Shown in pieces: positions 1 to 8,677 of a stretch of DNA of 64,000 nucleotides. The translations under genes were made by a program, and so were the position numbers. The stretch's first letter is position 1. Each line of letters opens with the position of its first letter. The notes under the pieces were generated by a model that saw nothing but the letters and a program-made list of their open reading frames with translations, was not told the origin of the DNA and searched no databases. Origin of the DNA: Bacillus sp. 123MFChir2. GTDB lineage: Bacteria; Bacillota; Bacilli; Bacillales; Bacillaceae_G. Location of the stretch: the NCBI RefSeq assembly GCF_000383235.1, contig NZ_KB910942.1:1-64000 (forward strand). Reading direction: 5' to 3'.

Positions 1-82
1 GTCGTGAGATTTTTAGCTCTTCTGCAATTTGTGCAACTTTAAATTTCTTCTCATGTAATTGACGAATTTTCAAGTATAGCAT
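1..82 (-). CDS. istA: IS21-family transposase IstA, N-terminal fragment (window edge)
   Basis: The minus strand from ATG at 82 reads MLYLKIRQLHEKKFKVAQIA and continues EELKISR before the window edge. This matches the N-terminal helix-turn-helix of IS21/IS232-type IstA transposases (family recall, no search run). A GGAGGAG ribosome binding site precedes the ATG. IstA cuts and joins the ends of the element, working with the ATPase IstB, which would lie further left outside the window. Whether the rest of the gene is intact cannot be seen. Confidence 0.7.
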   Translation of the reverse strand, partial: MLYLKIRQLHEKKFKVAQIAEELKISR

Positions 83-190
83 TAACTTCTCCTCCAAATC
101 CCCAACCTCCAATAAACAGATACTTTCAGTTTACTAGAAAATTGGTTTTAATGAGCTAAAGTGTAAAAGGTTTCTTAGCGAAAACTGTCA
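1..190 (-). mobile_element. IS21-family insertion sequence, left end (runs off window)
   Basis: The first ~190 bases hold the start of an IS21-like element read on the minus strand. The istA start lies at position 82. Upstream of it is an AT-rich terminal region whose outer edge appears to be the TG/CA dinucleotide near 189-190, typical for IS21 ends. The element directly abuts, and truncates, the C45 peptidase gene that follows. The edge was placed by eye and could be a few bases off; the other end is outside the window. Confidence 0.6.
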
Positions 191-198
191 ATTTTATT

Positions 199-474
199 TT
201 AGCGTTTACAACTACATTGACCATTCAATTCAAACACTCCTATACTTAACAGAAAAGAACTGATCTCTTCAAAAGAAGAATGGCAGCCCTCAGCAAATCC
301 TTGTATTTCCTTCACAACATTAGGATCAAATTCAGTAAGTATAGGTTTGCATGCCTCTCCAAATTTTAATTTTTCTTTAGTTACCTTTGGAAATCGAAAT
401 CCATTTTTATAAAGGATTTCTGCATAATGCTTTCCAGCTTCATAAGCATTTCCTTTTAATCTCGGATGATACAT
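199..474 (-). pseudogene. C45-family peptidase / acyltransferase-like gene, truncated by IS21
   Basis: From ATG 474 (GGAGGG ribosome binding site just upstream) the frame reads MYHPRLKGNAYEAGKHYAEI and ends after the NGQCSCKR sequence. This resembles the N-terminal ~90 residues of the acyl-CoA:6-aminopenicillanate acyltransferase-like C45 family. Full-length members exceed 300 residues and self-cleave at a cysteine; the QCSC here sits about where that cysteine is expected. The frame stops at the edge of the IS21 element, so most of the catalytic domain is gone. Family assignment is from recall of related B. cereus sequences; loss of function is inferred from the truncation. Confidence 0.65.
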
Positions 475-516
475 AATAAATCCCTCCATTGTGCATTTCT
501 TTGTATATATAAATAA

Positions 517-543
517 TAAACCCTCCATTAACTGGAGGGTTTA
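517..543 (-). terminator. Intrinsic terminator after the MerR gene
   Basis: A perfect 11-bp stem (TAAACCCTCCA / TGGAGGGTTTA) with a 5-nt loop is followed on the minus strand by a T-rich run. It lies just downstream of the MerR-family gene and upstream of the truncated peptidase, so it should separate their transcripts. Confidence 0.75.
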
Positions 544-575
544 CCCTGTTTTTGTAAAAAAATTGCTAGTTAACT

Positions 576-1421
576 CTAATTCTTGTTAACTGGTATACAT
601 ATTTTGGTGATAAATTCTGAAGGATGTCTGTTTAAATTTGGCCTTATATCTCTTATATTAGAATTGGACGGAACAAGTCCTTTTTCATAAATCTCTATCC
701 CTTTTCCTATCTGGGTTAGATTCTGTTCTCTTATCCAACTTTCCAACATTTTATATCCTACATCCAATTCTGAATAAGAACCTTTAACTGTCGCGCACGC
801 GTATATACCACTAGCCAAAATTTTACATCCATCTATCTTGTTTGCATCTTTTACTGGCAGAAGTAGTTCTACATCTGCCTCTTTTTGATTCAAATCTCTT
901 TCGTGAAAGGTGGACATTAACTTTCCGTTAACTACAAGATTAAAAGCATAAACTCGATCAAATAAACTTTTAACGAATTGATCTATAAATTTTATCTTTA
1001 TTTTCTCACGAATAGCATAGACTGTTATTTCCTTTCGCTTTTCAATATAACAGCTAGATAAAACAGGTCCTGGGATTATAGAAGTTTCTTTTTCTATTTG
1101 CATTTTTAACATTTTCATTTCTTCTATTTGTTTAGAAATTTGCTCTTTTTGACATTCAAGGTCACAAATTTTATGCTCTAATACGCTTGTCCATTGCAAT
1201 TGATTAGCGCTTTCAATTAATTCCTTAATAGTAGTTAATGGGAATTGAAAATTTTTAAAAAGTATAATTTTTTTCATGACCTGAATTTTTTCATAATCGT
1301 AATACCGATAATTTGTTATAGGATCTATGTATGAAGGTGTTAGTAAACCAATATCATCATAATAGCGTAATGTTTTAACAGGGACATTACATATTTTCGA
1401 AAATTTTCCTATAGAGTACAT
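576..1421 (-). CDS. MerR-family transcriptional regulator with GyrI-like effector domain
   Basis: 281 residues. Residues ~1-70 are a MerR winged helix-turn-helix (YSIGKFSKICNVPVKTLRYY, then a TNYRYYDYEK wing). Residues ~75-120 form the dimerisation coiled coil. The C-terminal ~150 residues resemble the BmrR/GyrI-type small-molecule binding fold, including an ASGIYACATVKG segment. Such proteins usually activate multidrug or stress genes when a hydrophobic ligand binds, by untwisting a promoter with an over-long spacer. No obvious target gene lies beside it; the flanking genes are a truncated peptidase and an oligopeptidase. The ligand is unknown. Confidence 0.8.
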   Translation of the reverse strand: MYSIGKFSKICNVPVKTLRYYDDIGLLTPSYIDPITNYRYYDYEKIQVMKKIILFKNFQFPLTTIKELIESANQLQWTSVLEHKICDLECQKEQISKQIEEMKMLKMQIEKETSIIPGPVLSSCYIEKRKEITVYAIREKIKIKFIDQFVKSLFDRVYAFNLVVNGKLMSTFHERDLNQKEADVELLLPVKDANKIDGCKILASGIYACATVKGSYSELDVGYKMLESWIREQNLTQIGKGIEIYEKGLVPSNSNIRDIRPNLNRHPSEFITKICIPVNKN

Positions 1422-1484
1422 TACGTTCTTCCTTTATTAGTTAATAATATAACATTTATTGTAAATTAAAATCTCAATACATTA

Positions 1485-3176
1485 TTACTTTTCCTCTAAT
1501 AACTCCAACTCTTTCTCCACAAATTCCAGCAACTCTTTAATTGTTTGTGCCGAAAAATCAAAACGAATGCCTGCCGCCTCATACACTTCTTTTACTGATT
1601 TTGCACTTCCTAAAGATAGCGCTCCTTTATAATTGATTAAAGTTTGTTTTGGACTTTCTTTATACTGCTTATACATCTGCAGTGCGCCTATTTGTGCAAT
1701 TGCGTACTCGATATAGTAAAAAGGAGCTTCGAAAATATGTAAAATAGACAACCACTTTGTCTCTAACCAACTTTCATACCCTTCCCAATTCACAAAGTTA
1801 GAGTCATATGTTCTTGCTAGTTCTTTAAATTTTTCTTTTCTTTCGGCATGTGTATGGTTTGGATTTTCGTACATCCAATGTTGGAATTGATCGACTACAG
1901 TAATTATAGGCAAGTATTGTATTATCAATCGGAGTTGCTCACGCTTTGCCCTTTTGAAATCTTCCCCACTTGGATAAAATGTATTCCAATACTCCATCGT
2001 TAGAAGTTCCATTGTCATGCTGGCAAGTTCTGCTGATTCCATTGGGATATTTCGATATGGCCCTAGTTCAATGTCTTTCATAAGTTCATTATGTATACAA
2101 TGACCCATTTCATGTAACAGAACCACGACATCGTCTTGTGTGTTACAACAATTCATAAATATAAACGATTGTTTAGAAGTAGGTAAGAATTCACAAAAAC
2201 CACCCGGAGCTTTTCCTTTACGACTCTCTAAATCTAAGAGATTCTTTTCTTTCATATCATGTAGTAATGCCGAAAAACGAGAATCAACATTTTCTAAAAT
2301 ATGAAAAGTACCTTTTACTAACTCGTCGACATTTTGTACTGGTTGTAAAGGCTTGTCGTTTATTGGAACTGCTCTCATATCCCAAGGTCTAAAAGTATGT
2401 AATCCTAAAAGTTTTTGCTGTTTTTCTTGAAGCTTCTTCTGTAAAGGAACAACATATTGACGCATTGCTTCTGCTAAATCAAAACAATCCGCTGCTGTAT
2501 AATCAAACCGTTCATACTTTTTAAACATATAATCACGATAATTTTGCAAGCCTACATTTTGAGCTTTTTGATGTCGCAACGCAATTAACTTATCCATAAT
2601 AATCTGAAGATCCTCTTCAACCGATAACATACTTTCATGAATAAGAGTCATTGCATTTTGTCTAACCGTACGTTCAGGATTTTGAAGATACACCTGCATG
2701 TCGCTTAACGACTTTTCTTCATCTTCCCACATTACCGTTAAGTTACCTGTAATCTCGAAATATTTTGTTACTAACTCATCTTCGGCAATTTCTAAATCTA
2801 TATTTCTCGCATTGAACAAATGAATTGCACTTTCTACTTTTTTATTCAATAAACCGTAAAAGTTAGGATCTAGCTGCAAACGAAATGGAGATTCGTAGTA
2901 CTTATTGTCTAGTAAACTTTTATATCGTTTCACTAATGGTTGCACATGCTTTTGATCGAAGTCAGAAGTTTCTTTCACTTGCTGGTTATCAGTGTTACAT
3001 TGAAATTGAATATAATGTTGTTTAAGTTGTTCTTCCACTTCATCTAAAAGACGCGACTTCCTTTTCAACCAATTTTCAAGTTCTTCGCTACATTGAATCT
3101 CTGTTTCTAATAAATCTATAAATTGTTTTTGCAACGTTTCCAAATTATTAATAACGAAATATTCAGTATTATCCAT
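1485..3176 (-). CDS. M3-family metallopeptidase (oligoendopeptidase-like)
   Basis: 563 residues, the usual size for M3 peptidases. The zinc motif HEMGH is seen at about residues 354-358 within VVVLLHEMGHCIHN, and the third ligand glutamate lies in MESAELASM about 25 residues on. M3 enzymes are cytoplasmic and cut short peptides. There is no signal peptide. The start is ATG 3176 with an AAGGATG-type ribosome binding site. The small gene at 3192-3440 lies just upstream on the same strand with a 15-bp gap, so the two are probably co-transcribed. Confidence 0.88.
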   Translation of the reverse strand: MDNTEYFVINNLETLQKQFIDLLETEIQCSEELENWLKRKSRLLDEVEEQLKQHYIQFQCNTDNQQVKETSDFDQKHVQPLVKRYKSLLDNKYYESPFRLQLDPNFYGLLNKKVESAIHLFNARNIDLEIAEDELVTKYFEITGNLTVMWEDEEKSLSDMQVYLQNPERTVRQNAMTLIHESMLSVEEDLQIIMDKLIALRHQKAQNVGLQNYRDYMFKKYERFDYTAADCFDLAEAMRQYVVPLQKKLQEKQQKLLGLHTFRPWDMRAVPINDKPLQPVQNVDELVKGTFHILENVDSRFSALLHDMKEKNLLDLESRKGKAPGGFCEFLPTSKQSFIFMNCCNTQDDVVVLLHEMGHCIHNELMKDIELGPYRNIPMESAELASMTMELLTMEYWNTFYPSGEDFKRAKREQLRLIIQYLPIITVVDQFQHWMYENPNHTHAERKEKFKELARTYDSNFVNWEGYESWLETKWLSILHIFEAPFYYIEYAIAQIGALQMYKQYKESPKQTLINYKGALSLGSAKSVKEVYEAAGIRFDFSAQTIKELLEFVEKELELLEEK

Positions 3177-3191
3177 ACGTAAGACATCCTT

Positions 3192-3440
3192 TCATACGAT
3201 ATTCTTCGCAACAAGTTTCAAATGCCCAGCAGGAATAATTTGTTTTACTGTTTCCTGCAAATCCTCTGCCAACACTTCTTCAATATGTTCCAAAGCGACT
3301 TCTAATATGCAGCACTCCATCGTTTCCACATTAAGCAGAGAATAATGATCATTTTTCTTAATCACTAAATATCTATGATCCTCTGTGATTAGTAAAGAAC
3401 CAAGCTGAATTCCTAGTACTCTGTTATCTTCAAACTTCAT
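3192..3440 (-). CDS. Small conserved protein of unknown function
   Basis: 82 residues beginning MKFEDNRVLGIQLGSLLITE. No domain is recognised. The composition is soluble, with alternating hydrophobic residues suggesting beta strands (RYLVIKKNDHYSLLNVET) and a short helical tail. It is preceded by a GGAGG-type ribosome binding site and ends 15 bp before the M3 peptidase start, so it is the likely first gene of a two-gene unit. No function can be assigned. Confidence 0.65.
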   Translation of the reverse strand: MKFEDNRVLGIQLGSLLITEDHRYLVIKKNDHYSLLNVETMECCILEVALEHIEEVLAEDLQETVKQIIPAGHLKLVAKNIV

Positions 3441-3500
3441 ATATATTCCTCCTATCTAAATAGATTTTACAATAAAAGGATATGATAAGATACAAAAATT

Positions 3501-3744
3501 GTAACTACTCAGCCATACATTGCATTTAAAAGTTTAGGAAGGGGTATAATTCCAGCGAAAATACGCTTACTTATAATTGCTGCCATGAAGGTAAAAATGG
3601 ACCTACACCTCTCGCTGCCATTCTTTGTTTTAAACGTTGCGTGTGGCAGGAAAAGGCCCTGACTGCTTCTATGCATCGCTAGTCCCTCTCTACCATCTAA
3701 AAAAATGCTTTTCTTCCTTTTTTACAAAGTAGCTGAGTAGTTAC
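3501..3744. mobile_element. MITE-like element, 244 bp, with 13-bp inverted ends and 8-bp target duplication
   Basis: The ends are perfect 13-bp inverted repeats, GTAACTACTCAGC at 3501-3513 and its complement at 3732-3744. Immediately outside is an exact 8-bp direct repeat, CAAAAATT, at 3493-3500 and 3745-3752, as expected from transposition. The interior has no coding frame. Its right half is similar to a segment at 23240-23352, so it is repetitive. It may belong to the B. cereus group 'bcr' repeats, but I cannot match it to a numbered family. Confidence 0.8.
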
Positions 3745-3886
3745 CAAAAATTTATATGTCGAGAACTCAAAGTGGATTTTATAGTTTACAATATTTCGAT
3801 TAACTTCATAATATTTACAAAACTCTAAACTTTCAGTATATTATAAGTAGGCATGGAATAATAAAGTAGGATAGAGTAATTTCCGG

Positions 3887-4167
3887 GTGGAAAATAAGAA
3901 AAAATTAGTAGTAGTGTTTTAGCAGGAACATTTTTATTTGGAGTTTCAGCACCTCTTGCATTCAATGTAAAGGAAGGAATTGCTGCTAAAATAGCGGCAA
4001 AACAGTAAAAGCATATTTAGCTTATGAAGCTGTTATGAAAACTTTGAACGTTGTTATTAATTTTGAAGGAACGATAACAGATGGTTTATATAAGCAGCTT
4101 AAAAATGGGATGTCCTGCTTGGTTAGCTGATATTGTAGCAAGAGCAATTGTTACATTTTTACTATAA
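3887..4167 (+). pseudogene. Decayed small secreted peptide gene, bacteriocin-like, three frameshifts
   Basis: Three single-base frame changes, near 3913 (-1), 4002 (-1) and 4107 (+1), divide what reads as one ~93-residue product. Corrected, it starts VENKKKLVVSVLAGTFLFGV with a leader-like hydrophobic segment ending SAPLA. An alanine/lysine-rich helix follows (IAAKIAAK, then TVKAYLAYEAVMKTLNVVIN), and the product ends GCPAWLADIVARAIVTFLL. Small size, the leader and neighbouring small membrane proteins resemble bacteriocin loci, but no family was matched. The GTG at 3887 has a weak ribosome binding site. It is probably inactive. Confidence 0.5.
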
Positions 4168-4191
4168 TTGTTTGAATTAGATGAGGGTAAA

Positions 4192-4365
4192 ATGAAGGGA
4201 TTTTTGCGAAATGCGATTTTAATATTTGGGATATATACACTAATTCACATTATTTTCGGTCTTGATTTCAACCCTACTATTAGTCTAATTACTAGAATTT
4301 GTGAACTATTACTTGTAGTTTGTGTATTAATTTATGTTAATAAATTTGTTAATACAAGAGATTAA
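4192..4365 (+). CDS. Small two-helix membrane protein, possible immunity-type protein
   Basis: 57 residues from ATG 4192 (GAGGG ribosome binding site just upstream): MKGFLRNAILIFGIYTLIHI and onward. Two hydrophobic segments (residues ~5-22 and ~30-50) are joined by a short polar loop, with a charged C-terminus NKFVNTRD. It starts 25 bp after the decayed peptide gene and on the same strand. Size and position resemble bacteriocin immunity proteins, which is inference only. An upstream TTG start at 4168 is possible but lacks a good ribosome binding site. Confidence 0.5.
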   Translation: MKGFLRNAILIFGIYTLIHIIFGLDFNPTISLITRICELLLVVCVLIYVNKFVNTRD

Positions 4366-4481
4366 AAATAATCGAAAAAGCATTAAAAAATGTGGTTGAA
4401 AGAAAAATCGCAGTACTAAAAATAATGAAGATTAGAAAAAGAAAAAAGTCATGATACTGAGCTATAAAGGAGCGATTATTT

Positions 4482-4649
4482 ATGATTATTTTAAAGTTTA
4501 TTAAGTTGATTCTTAGGGTAATTTTAAAGCTATTGATGATTACAGTTATAATTTCATTTGCAGTCATTAAGTTTCTGATTTCTTTTGCTTTAATGCTTTT
4601 TACGCTCGGAGCTTTTGCATCGAATGACTATTATCGAAGAAGGTTTTGA
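4482..4649 (+). CDS. Small hydrophobic membrane protein of unknown function
   Basis: 55 residues, MIILKFIKLILRVILKLLMI and onward, ending ASNDYYRRRF. It is almost wholly hydrophobic, with lysine/arginine residues spaced along the first helix and a basic C-terminus, and would span the membrane once or twice. AAAGGAG lies 8-10 bases before the ATG. It is the last gene before the terminator at 4692-4725 and probably belongs to the same unit as the decayed peptide. No family recognised. A short lysine-rich frame at about 4358-4453 lies between the two membrane genes but has no convincing start. Confidence 0.5.
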   Translation: MIILKFIKLILRVILKLLMITVIISFAVIKFLISFALMLFTLGAFASNDYYRRRF

Positions 4650-4691
4650 AGAGGAGCACAGAGTTTGACGCTTACTGATCTATTGTATATA

Positions 4692-4725
4692 AAGAAAAGA
4701 GATATACATTCATATCTCTCTTCTT
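4692..4725 (+). terminator. Terminator hairpin after the small-peptide locus
   Basis: A 14-bp stem with one mismatch (AAGAAAAGAGATAT / ATATCTCTCTTCTT) and a 6-nt loop lies 43 bp after the last small membrane gene. The 3' flank is T-rich. It could also serve convergent transcription from murB. Confidence 0.6.
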
Positions 4726-4857
4726 GCTCCTCTGTAGCTAGTTATCCCAATTAAAACTGTCCATTTTGTTCAAACTTCTTACGTACTTATTTAGTATATA
4801 ACTAGCCTTTTTGTATATTTCACGCATTGACACAAACATCTCAAGTGGTTCTTACTA

Positions 4858-5772
4858 TTAAGACTTTACTTCTTCTCCAATAATTTTCACTTCTGTTTCT
4901 AATTCTACGTTAAATTTAGATTTTACCGTTTCTTGCACATATCTGATAAGTTTTACATAATCACTCGCTGTACCTCCACCTACATTCACCATAAATCCAG
5001 CATGCTTCGTAGATACTTGGACACCACCTATTTGTTTACCTTGCAACCCGCTATCTTGAATTAACTTACCCGCAAACATACCTGGAGGACGTTTAAAAAC
5101 ACTTCCACAAGAAGGATATTCTAATGGCTGTTTTGATTCACGTAAAAATGTCAATTCATCCATTTGTTCTTTGATTTTATTGTAATCTCCTTCTTGTAAA
5201 GCAAATGTCGCTTCTAACACAAGGTACCCTTCTCTAGAAATGGAACTGTTTCTGTATTCTAATTCTAAATCATTTTTATTTAGATTAAGAATTTCGCCAT
5301 CTCTAGTTAGAACTAACACACTTTCAATAACGTGTGATACTTCGCCACCATATGCTCCTGCATTCATATATACTGCTCCGCCAACTGTTCCTGGAATGCC
5401 ACAAGCAAATTCTAATCCAGTTAGATGATTTTCAAGTGCAAATTTAGAAGTATCAATAATAGTTGCTCCGCTTTGAACAATAACCTTATTATCTTTTAAT
5501 AAAATATCAGTTAACTTGGTTAAATTCAGAACAATCCCTCTTATGCCGCCATCTTTAATAATTAAATTTGAACCATTACCTAAAATAGTAAAATCAACAT
5601 CATTTTGATTTGCATATTTTACTACATCTTGTACCTCTTGATACGTAGTAGGTAAAACAAAGTAATCTGCATTTCCACCCGTCTTAGTGAAAGTATATCG
5701 TTTTAACGGCTCATCTTTTTTAACTTTATTATCATCTAATATATTTAATAAATCGTTGTATACTTTATCCAT
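4858..5772 (-). CDS. murB: UDP-N-acetylenolpyruvoylglucosamine reductase (MurB)
   Basis: 304 residues, the size of the shorter MurB type. It reduces UDP-GlcNAc-enolpyruvate to UDP-MurNAc with NADPH and FAD, the second committed step of peptidoglycan precursor synthesis in the cytoplasm. The FAD-binding half shows [15 protein letters not shown] (residues ~62-76) and [14 protein letters not shown] (~131-144). The catalytic region shows YRNSSI, the [10 protein letters not shown] serine motif (~221-230) and the [15 protein letters not shown] segment. B. cereus group genomes usually carry two murB genes; this stand-alone copy is probably the one outside the division cluster. Confidence 0.93.
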   Translation of the reverse strand: MDKVYNDLLNILDDNKVKKDEPLKRYTFTKTGGNADYFVLPTTYQEVQDVVKYANQNDVDFTILGNGSNLIIKDGGIRGIVLNLTKLTDILLKDNKVIVQSGATIIDTSKFALENHLTGLEFACGIPGTVGGAVYMNAGAYGGEVSHVIESVLVLTRDGEILNLNKNDLELEYRNSSISREGYLVLEATFALQEGDYNKIKEQMDELTFLRESKQPLEYPSCGSVFKRPPGMFAGKLIQDSGLQGKQIGGVQVSTKHAGFMVNVGGGTASDYVKLIRYVQETVKSKFNVELETEVKIIGEEVKS

Positions 5773-5989
5773 TTCTATAACCTCTTTACCTAGAATCTGT
5801 CCTATCCATTATAATGCATTTCAATTCAAAAAGACTAAAGTATTATTTTTAAAAAGATTCAAATAATAGTTTATGGTTAGGAAAGACCTAAATATTTTGT
5901 GAAAACAATCAATTATTGCAGTGAATATATTCTACATCAGTCTCTTTCCGTGTACTCTACTTTGAATGTATTGCAAATTTATAGGATAA

Positions 5990-6505
5990 CTACTCTCTTT
6001 CAATAAGCGCCTCTCTCATCATTTCCACTGGATACTTCGGTAACTTCAGCATAATTTGCTCGTTCAGCCATTGATTCATTGCTGCTAAATCTATAAACTC
6101 TTCCTTCTTTTCTACTAACTCATAATAAAAATAATGATCTACAGCGAAAATAGACTCATTTATTTGTGAAATAATACTACGATTATTTGTTGCTGCATAT
6201 TGTACAGTTGAATCTTGATTTAAGTATTGTTCAATTATTTCAGGATCAACGCCATCTAATAATAAATTTGTTGTTAAATTCTTCTTAAATACAAGGTGTA
6301 AGTTTTCTAAATCCTTCTTTAGTACACCATAAACAACAAAGTGATACCTTGTAACATTATTCATAAACATTACACATTTTTTTCGGCCAATCTTAAAAAG
6401 ATTCGCATGCCAACAATATAGCGGATTGAAATCAGCAGCATCTACCTTTTGAACTTTTATTTTCATTTCATCGGCTAATTTTTTTGTACATTGGATAAGT
6501 TGCAT
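5990..6505 (-). CDS. DUF6933-like protein of unknown function
   Basis: 171 residues beginning MQLIQCTKKLADEMKIKVQK. The segment WHANLFKIGRKKCVMFMNN followed by a YHFVVYGVLKKDLENL helix matches my recollection of the DUF6933 family, small cytoplasmic proteins without known function. No membrane segment or catalytic motif is visible. It stands alone between murB and the GrpB-like gene. Confidence 0.7.
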   Translation of the reverse strand: MQLIQCTKKLADEMKIKVQKVDAADFNPLYCWHANLFKIGRKKCVMFMNNVTRYHFVVYGVLKKDLENLHLVFKKNLTTNLLLDGVDPEIIEQYLNQDSTVQYAATNNRSIISQINESIFAVDHYFYYELVEKKEEFIDLAAMNQWLNEQIMLKLPKYPVEMMREALIERE

Positions 6506-6608
6506 ATATTCCTCATTCTTTCTTTTAATTGATAACTGAGTTTTTATCTATATTCTACAAAAAATACAGTAACTTTGGAAAGAATTTGAGAAAAAACATC
6601 TCATAACA

Positions 6609-7193
6609 TTAGTTCTGATTGTATTTATTTTCAAATTCCATTTTTGCAATTTTAGTATATTTGTTAACAAATTCTGTTTTTGCTTTCATATATCCGTCTC
6701 TGTCATGTTTATATTTATCTATTAAGCTCATTTTTAAGTTACCATATTCTTGGGCAACATCTTTATGTAATTGTAAAAAATCTCTAAAATACAATTCATT
6801 CCAGTTCCCCATATACCTAACATGAAGATGAAATACTTTTTCAGCAAATCCTCTCTCTGTATAACCTTTCATAAACATCATATGAGGCGCTGGTTTTTGT
6901 GGTTGCTTTTCTAAGATATATCCGTTTTTTTCTAGTGCATTCACTAAAAGTTTCAAATTACAGTCCTTAGTTATTTCAAGCAATATATCAATCGTTGGCT
7001 TTGCTAATAATCCGTTAACAGAAGTACTTCCTATGTGATGTATTCGTTCGATATATTGATTACCGATTATATTGTTAAATAGTTTTTCTTCTTGTAAATA
7101 CCAATCTTTCCATATTGGATTATGTTCTTTCAATATTATTGGAAACAGTTCCCACAATTCTTCAAGTGACATTTCTAATAAACTCTTAGCCAC
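6609..7193 (-). CDS. GrpB-family (UPF0157) nucleotidyltransferase-like protein
   Basis: About 194 residues. HIGSTSVNGLLAKPTIDILL is the hallmark of the GrpB/UPF0157 family, which has a nucleotidyltransferase-like fold with the GS...D.D pattern. FHLHVRYMGNW and the RDFLQLHKDVAQEYGNLK helix follow as in other members. In some members the domain is fused to dephospho-CoA kinase; here it is alone. I place the start at GTG 7193 because GGAGGAG lies 5-11 bases upstream; the in-frame ATG at 7208 overlaps that ribosome binding site. The reaction is not known. Confidence 0.85.
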   Translation of the reverse strand: MAKSLLEMSLEELWELFPIILKEHNPIWKDWYLQEEKLFNNIIGNQYIERIHHIGSTSVNGLLAKPTIDILLEITKDCNLKLLVNALEKNGYILEKQPQKPAPHMMFMKGYTERGFAEKVFHLHVRYMGNWNELYFRDFLQLHKDVAQEYGNLKMSLIDKYKHDRDGYMKAKTEFVNKYTKIAKMEFENKYNQN

Positions 7194-7290
7194 AATACAC
7201 TCCTCCATTTTACTAAGTAAACCATTTTATCAAACTTTATTTCAAAGCTACATCTACATTCTCAAATGTTGAGTAAAATATTTCTCGCTT

Positions 7291-7689
7291 TTAATCCTGA
7301 ATTTTTTCCAGCTTTGTAACCCGTACCTTCGCAGGATAAGATTCAAGTATTTCACTACATTCTATTCTAACTTTGTCACCTGTTTGTAATTCCTTTTCTA
7401 TATTTAGATAATTAAAGTGTAAAATAGCGTCAGCAGGAATTCTCCTTTTTAATCTCTCTTCTAAGTTTTTTCTATCGTAATCATCTTTTATATGTTTCTC
7501 TTCAATGAAAAACACAGTATCTCCCTTTAGTAAAATATAGCCATCTATTCTATTAGAAACCGCATTATTATCTATTTTTGTTATAGATTGGTTTAACTCA
7601 TTACTTGTATTTGCCTTCCACATTAAAGTAACCATAAAAATCATTACAAAAACTACAATTATTCCAGCTATTTTTATACCGTTGTTCAT
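7291..7689 (-). CDS. DUF3221-like membrane-anchored protein
   Basis: About 132 residues. A single N-terminal membrane segment (IAGIIVVFVMIFMVTLMW, residues ~6-24) precedes an extracytoplasmic domain. That domain contains IDGYILLKGDTVFFIEE and ends with a DKVRIECSEILESYPAKVRV beta-rich block typical of DUF3221 proteins. No lipobox is visible, so it is probably a signal-anchor protein. Several ATG codons cluster at 7689-7695; I chose the last, nearest to a usable AGGTGATGGAG ribosome binding site. It is followed by the nucleosidase gene upstream with a 61-bp gap. Function unknown. Confidence 0.65.
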   Translation of the reverse strand: MNNGIKIAGIIVVFVMIFMVTLMWKANTSNELNQSITKIDNNAVSNRIDGYILLKGDTVFFIEEKHIKDDYDRKNLEERLKRRIPADAILHFNYLNIEKELQTGDKVRIECSEILESYPAKVRVTKLEKIQD

Positions 7690-7758
7690 CTCCATCACCT
7701 AAAATGCCTTTTCTAAAAAAGCTATTAACAAACAGTTGGAATACCGGAAGTGAAATCT

Positions 7759-8463
7759 CTACACTTTCATTTCTTTTGAGACACGCAGTAAAAATGCAAT
7801 CATATATTCGCATGCTTTCTCACAAGCTAACATTTTAAACACTCTTTGTTCTTCGACTGTTTTATCATCCGCTTGATCTGAAGCGGCTTTTAAACAAAGA
7901 AACGGTTTTTCATTCACATAACAAACGTAAGAAAATGCTGCAATTTCTTGATCTACTGCAAGCGCTCCGTATACTGTCTGAAGTAATTCTCTCGTTTCTG
8001 AACTACGAATACGCTGGTCACCTGAAACAACAGTACCATAATGAGAAGGATAAACGAATTGCAACTTTTTCATTTCTTTAATCAACTGTTTTGAAGGATG
8101 AATACTTGCTGCTCTTCCTGTATATAAATCAAACGGATCCGTTTCCATTCCTGCCCCTGTTACATCATGTTGCATAACTTTAGTAGCGACAACAATATCA
8201 CCGTTTTTCAACTTGTTTGATAAACTTCCGCAAATCCCTGTCATAAATAGCTCTTTTGGTTGAAATTCACTAATCAGAAGCTGAACACAACTTGTACATT
8301 GTACCTTTCCGACTCCAGTTATAACAGAAATCAATTCAACACCGCTCAGATTATGAAAATGAAATTCCCAAGCTGCTCGTTTTTCTTTTTTATAGCTTGG
8401 GTAATATTTATGTAAATATGTAAGCTCTGGCTCCCATGCCGCCACAATAGCAATCCGCTTCAT
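7759..8463 (-). CDS. MTA/SAH nucleosidase-like phosphorylase superfamily protein
   Basis: 234 residues of the PNP/UDP phosphorylase fold. The N-terminus MKRIAIVAAWEPEL places a glutamate where MTA/SAH nucleosidase has its general acid. The GVGKVQCTSCVQLLI and FMTGICGSL motifs follow. The C-terminal LKAASDQADD carries the catalytic aspartate. The usual VEMEG motif is replaced by VDQEIAAF, so the substrate may differ from methylthioadenosine or S-adenosylhomocysteine. The family cleaves the N-glycosidic bond to release adenine. AAAGGA precedes the ATG. Confidence 0.8.
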   Translation of the reverse strand: MKRIAIVAAWEPELTYLHKYYPSYKKEKRAAWEFHFHNLSGVELISVITGVGKVQCTSCVQLLISEFQPKELFMTGICGSLSNKLKNGDIVVATKVMQHDVTGAGMETDPFDLYTGRAASIHPSKQLIKEMKKLQFVYPSHYGTVVSGDQRIRSSETRELLQTVYGALAVDQEIAAFSYVCYVNEKPFLCLKAASDQADDKTVEEQRVFKMLACEKACEYMIAFLLRVSKEMKV

Positions 8464-8677
8464 AGATCGATGTCCTTTCCTACTATTTTTTCTTAAATAT
8501 AGTTAACGATAATATAATTATGTATTTTTAATATCATAATGTAACTTTTTTCATAGAGACTAATGATATACACAATCATTTACTTCGCTTTTTGTAATCA
8601 ATAACCTTCTTTTTCCTTTTCAACATGACCTATCTCACAAAAAAAAGACCATCAAATTAAAAATTGGTTTATATTAA

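Noticed and set aside
4358-4453. Lysine-rich short frame between the two small membrane genes
   Set aside because: No start codon with a ribosome binding site; composition can be explained by A-rich DNA.
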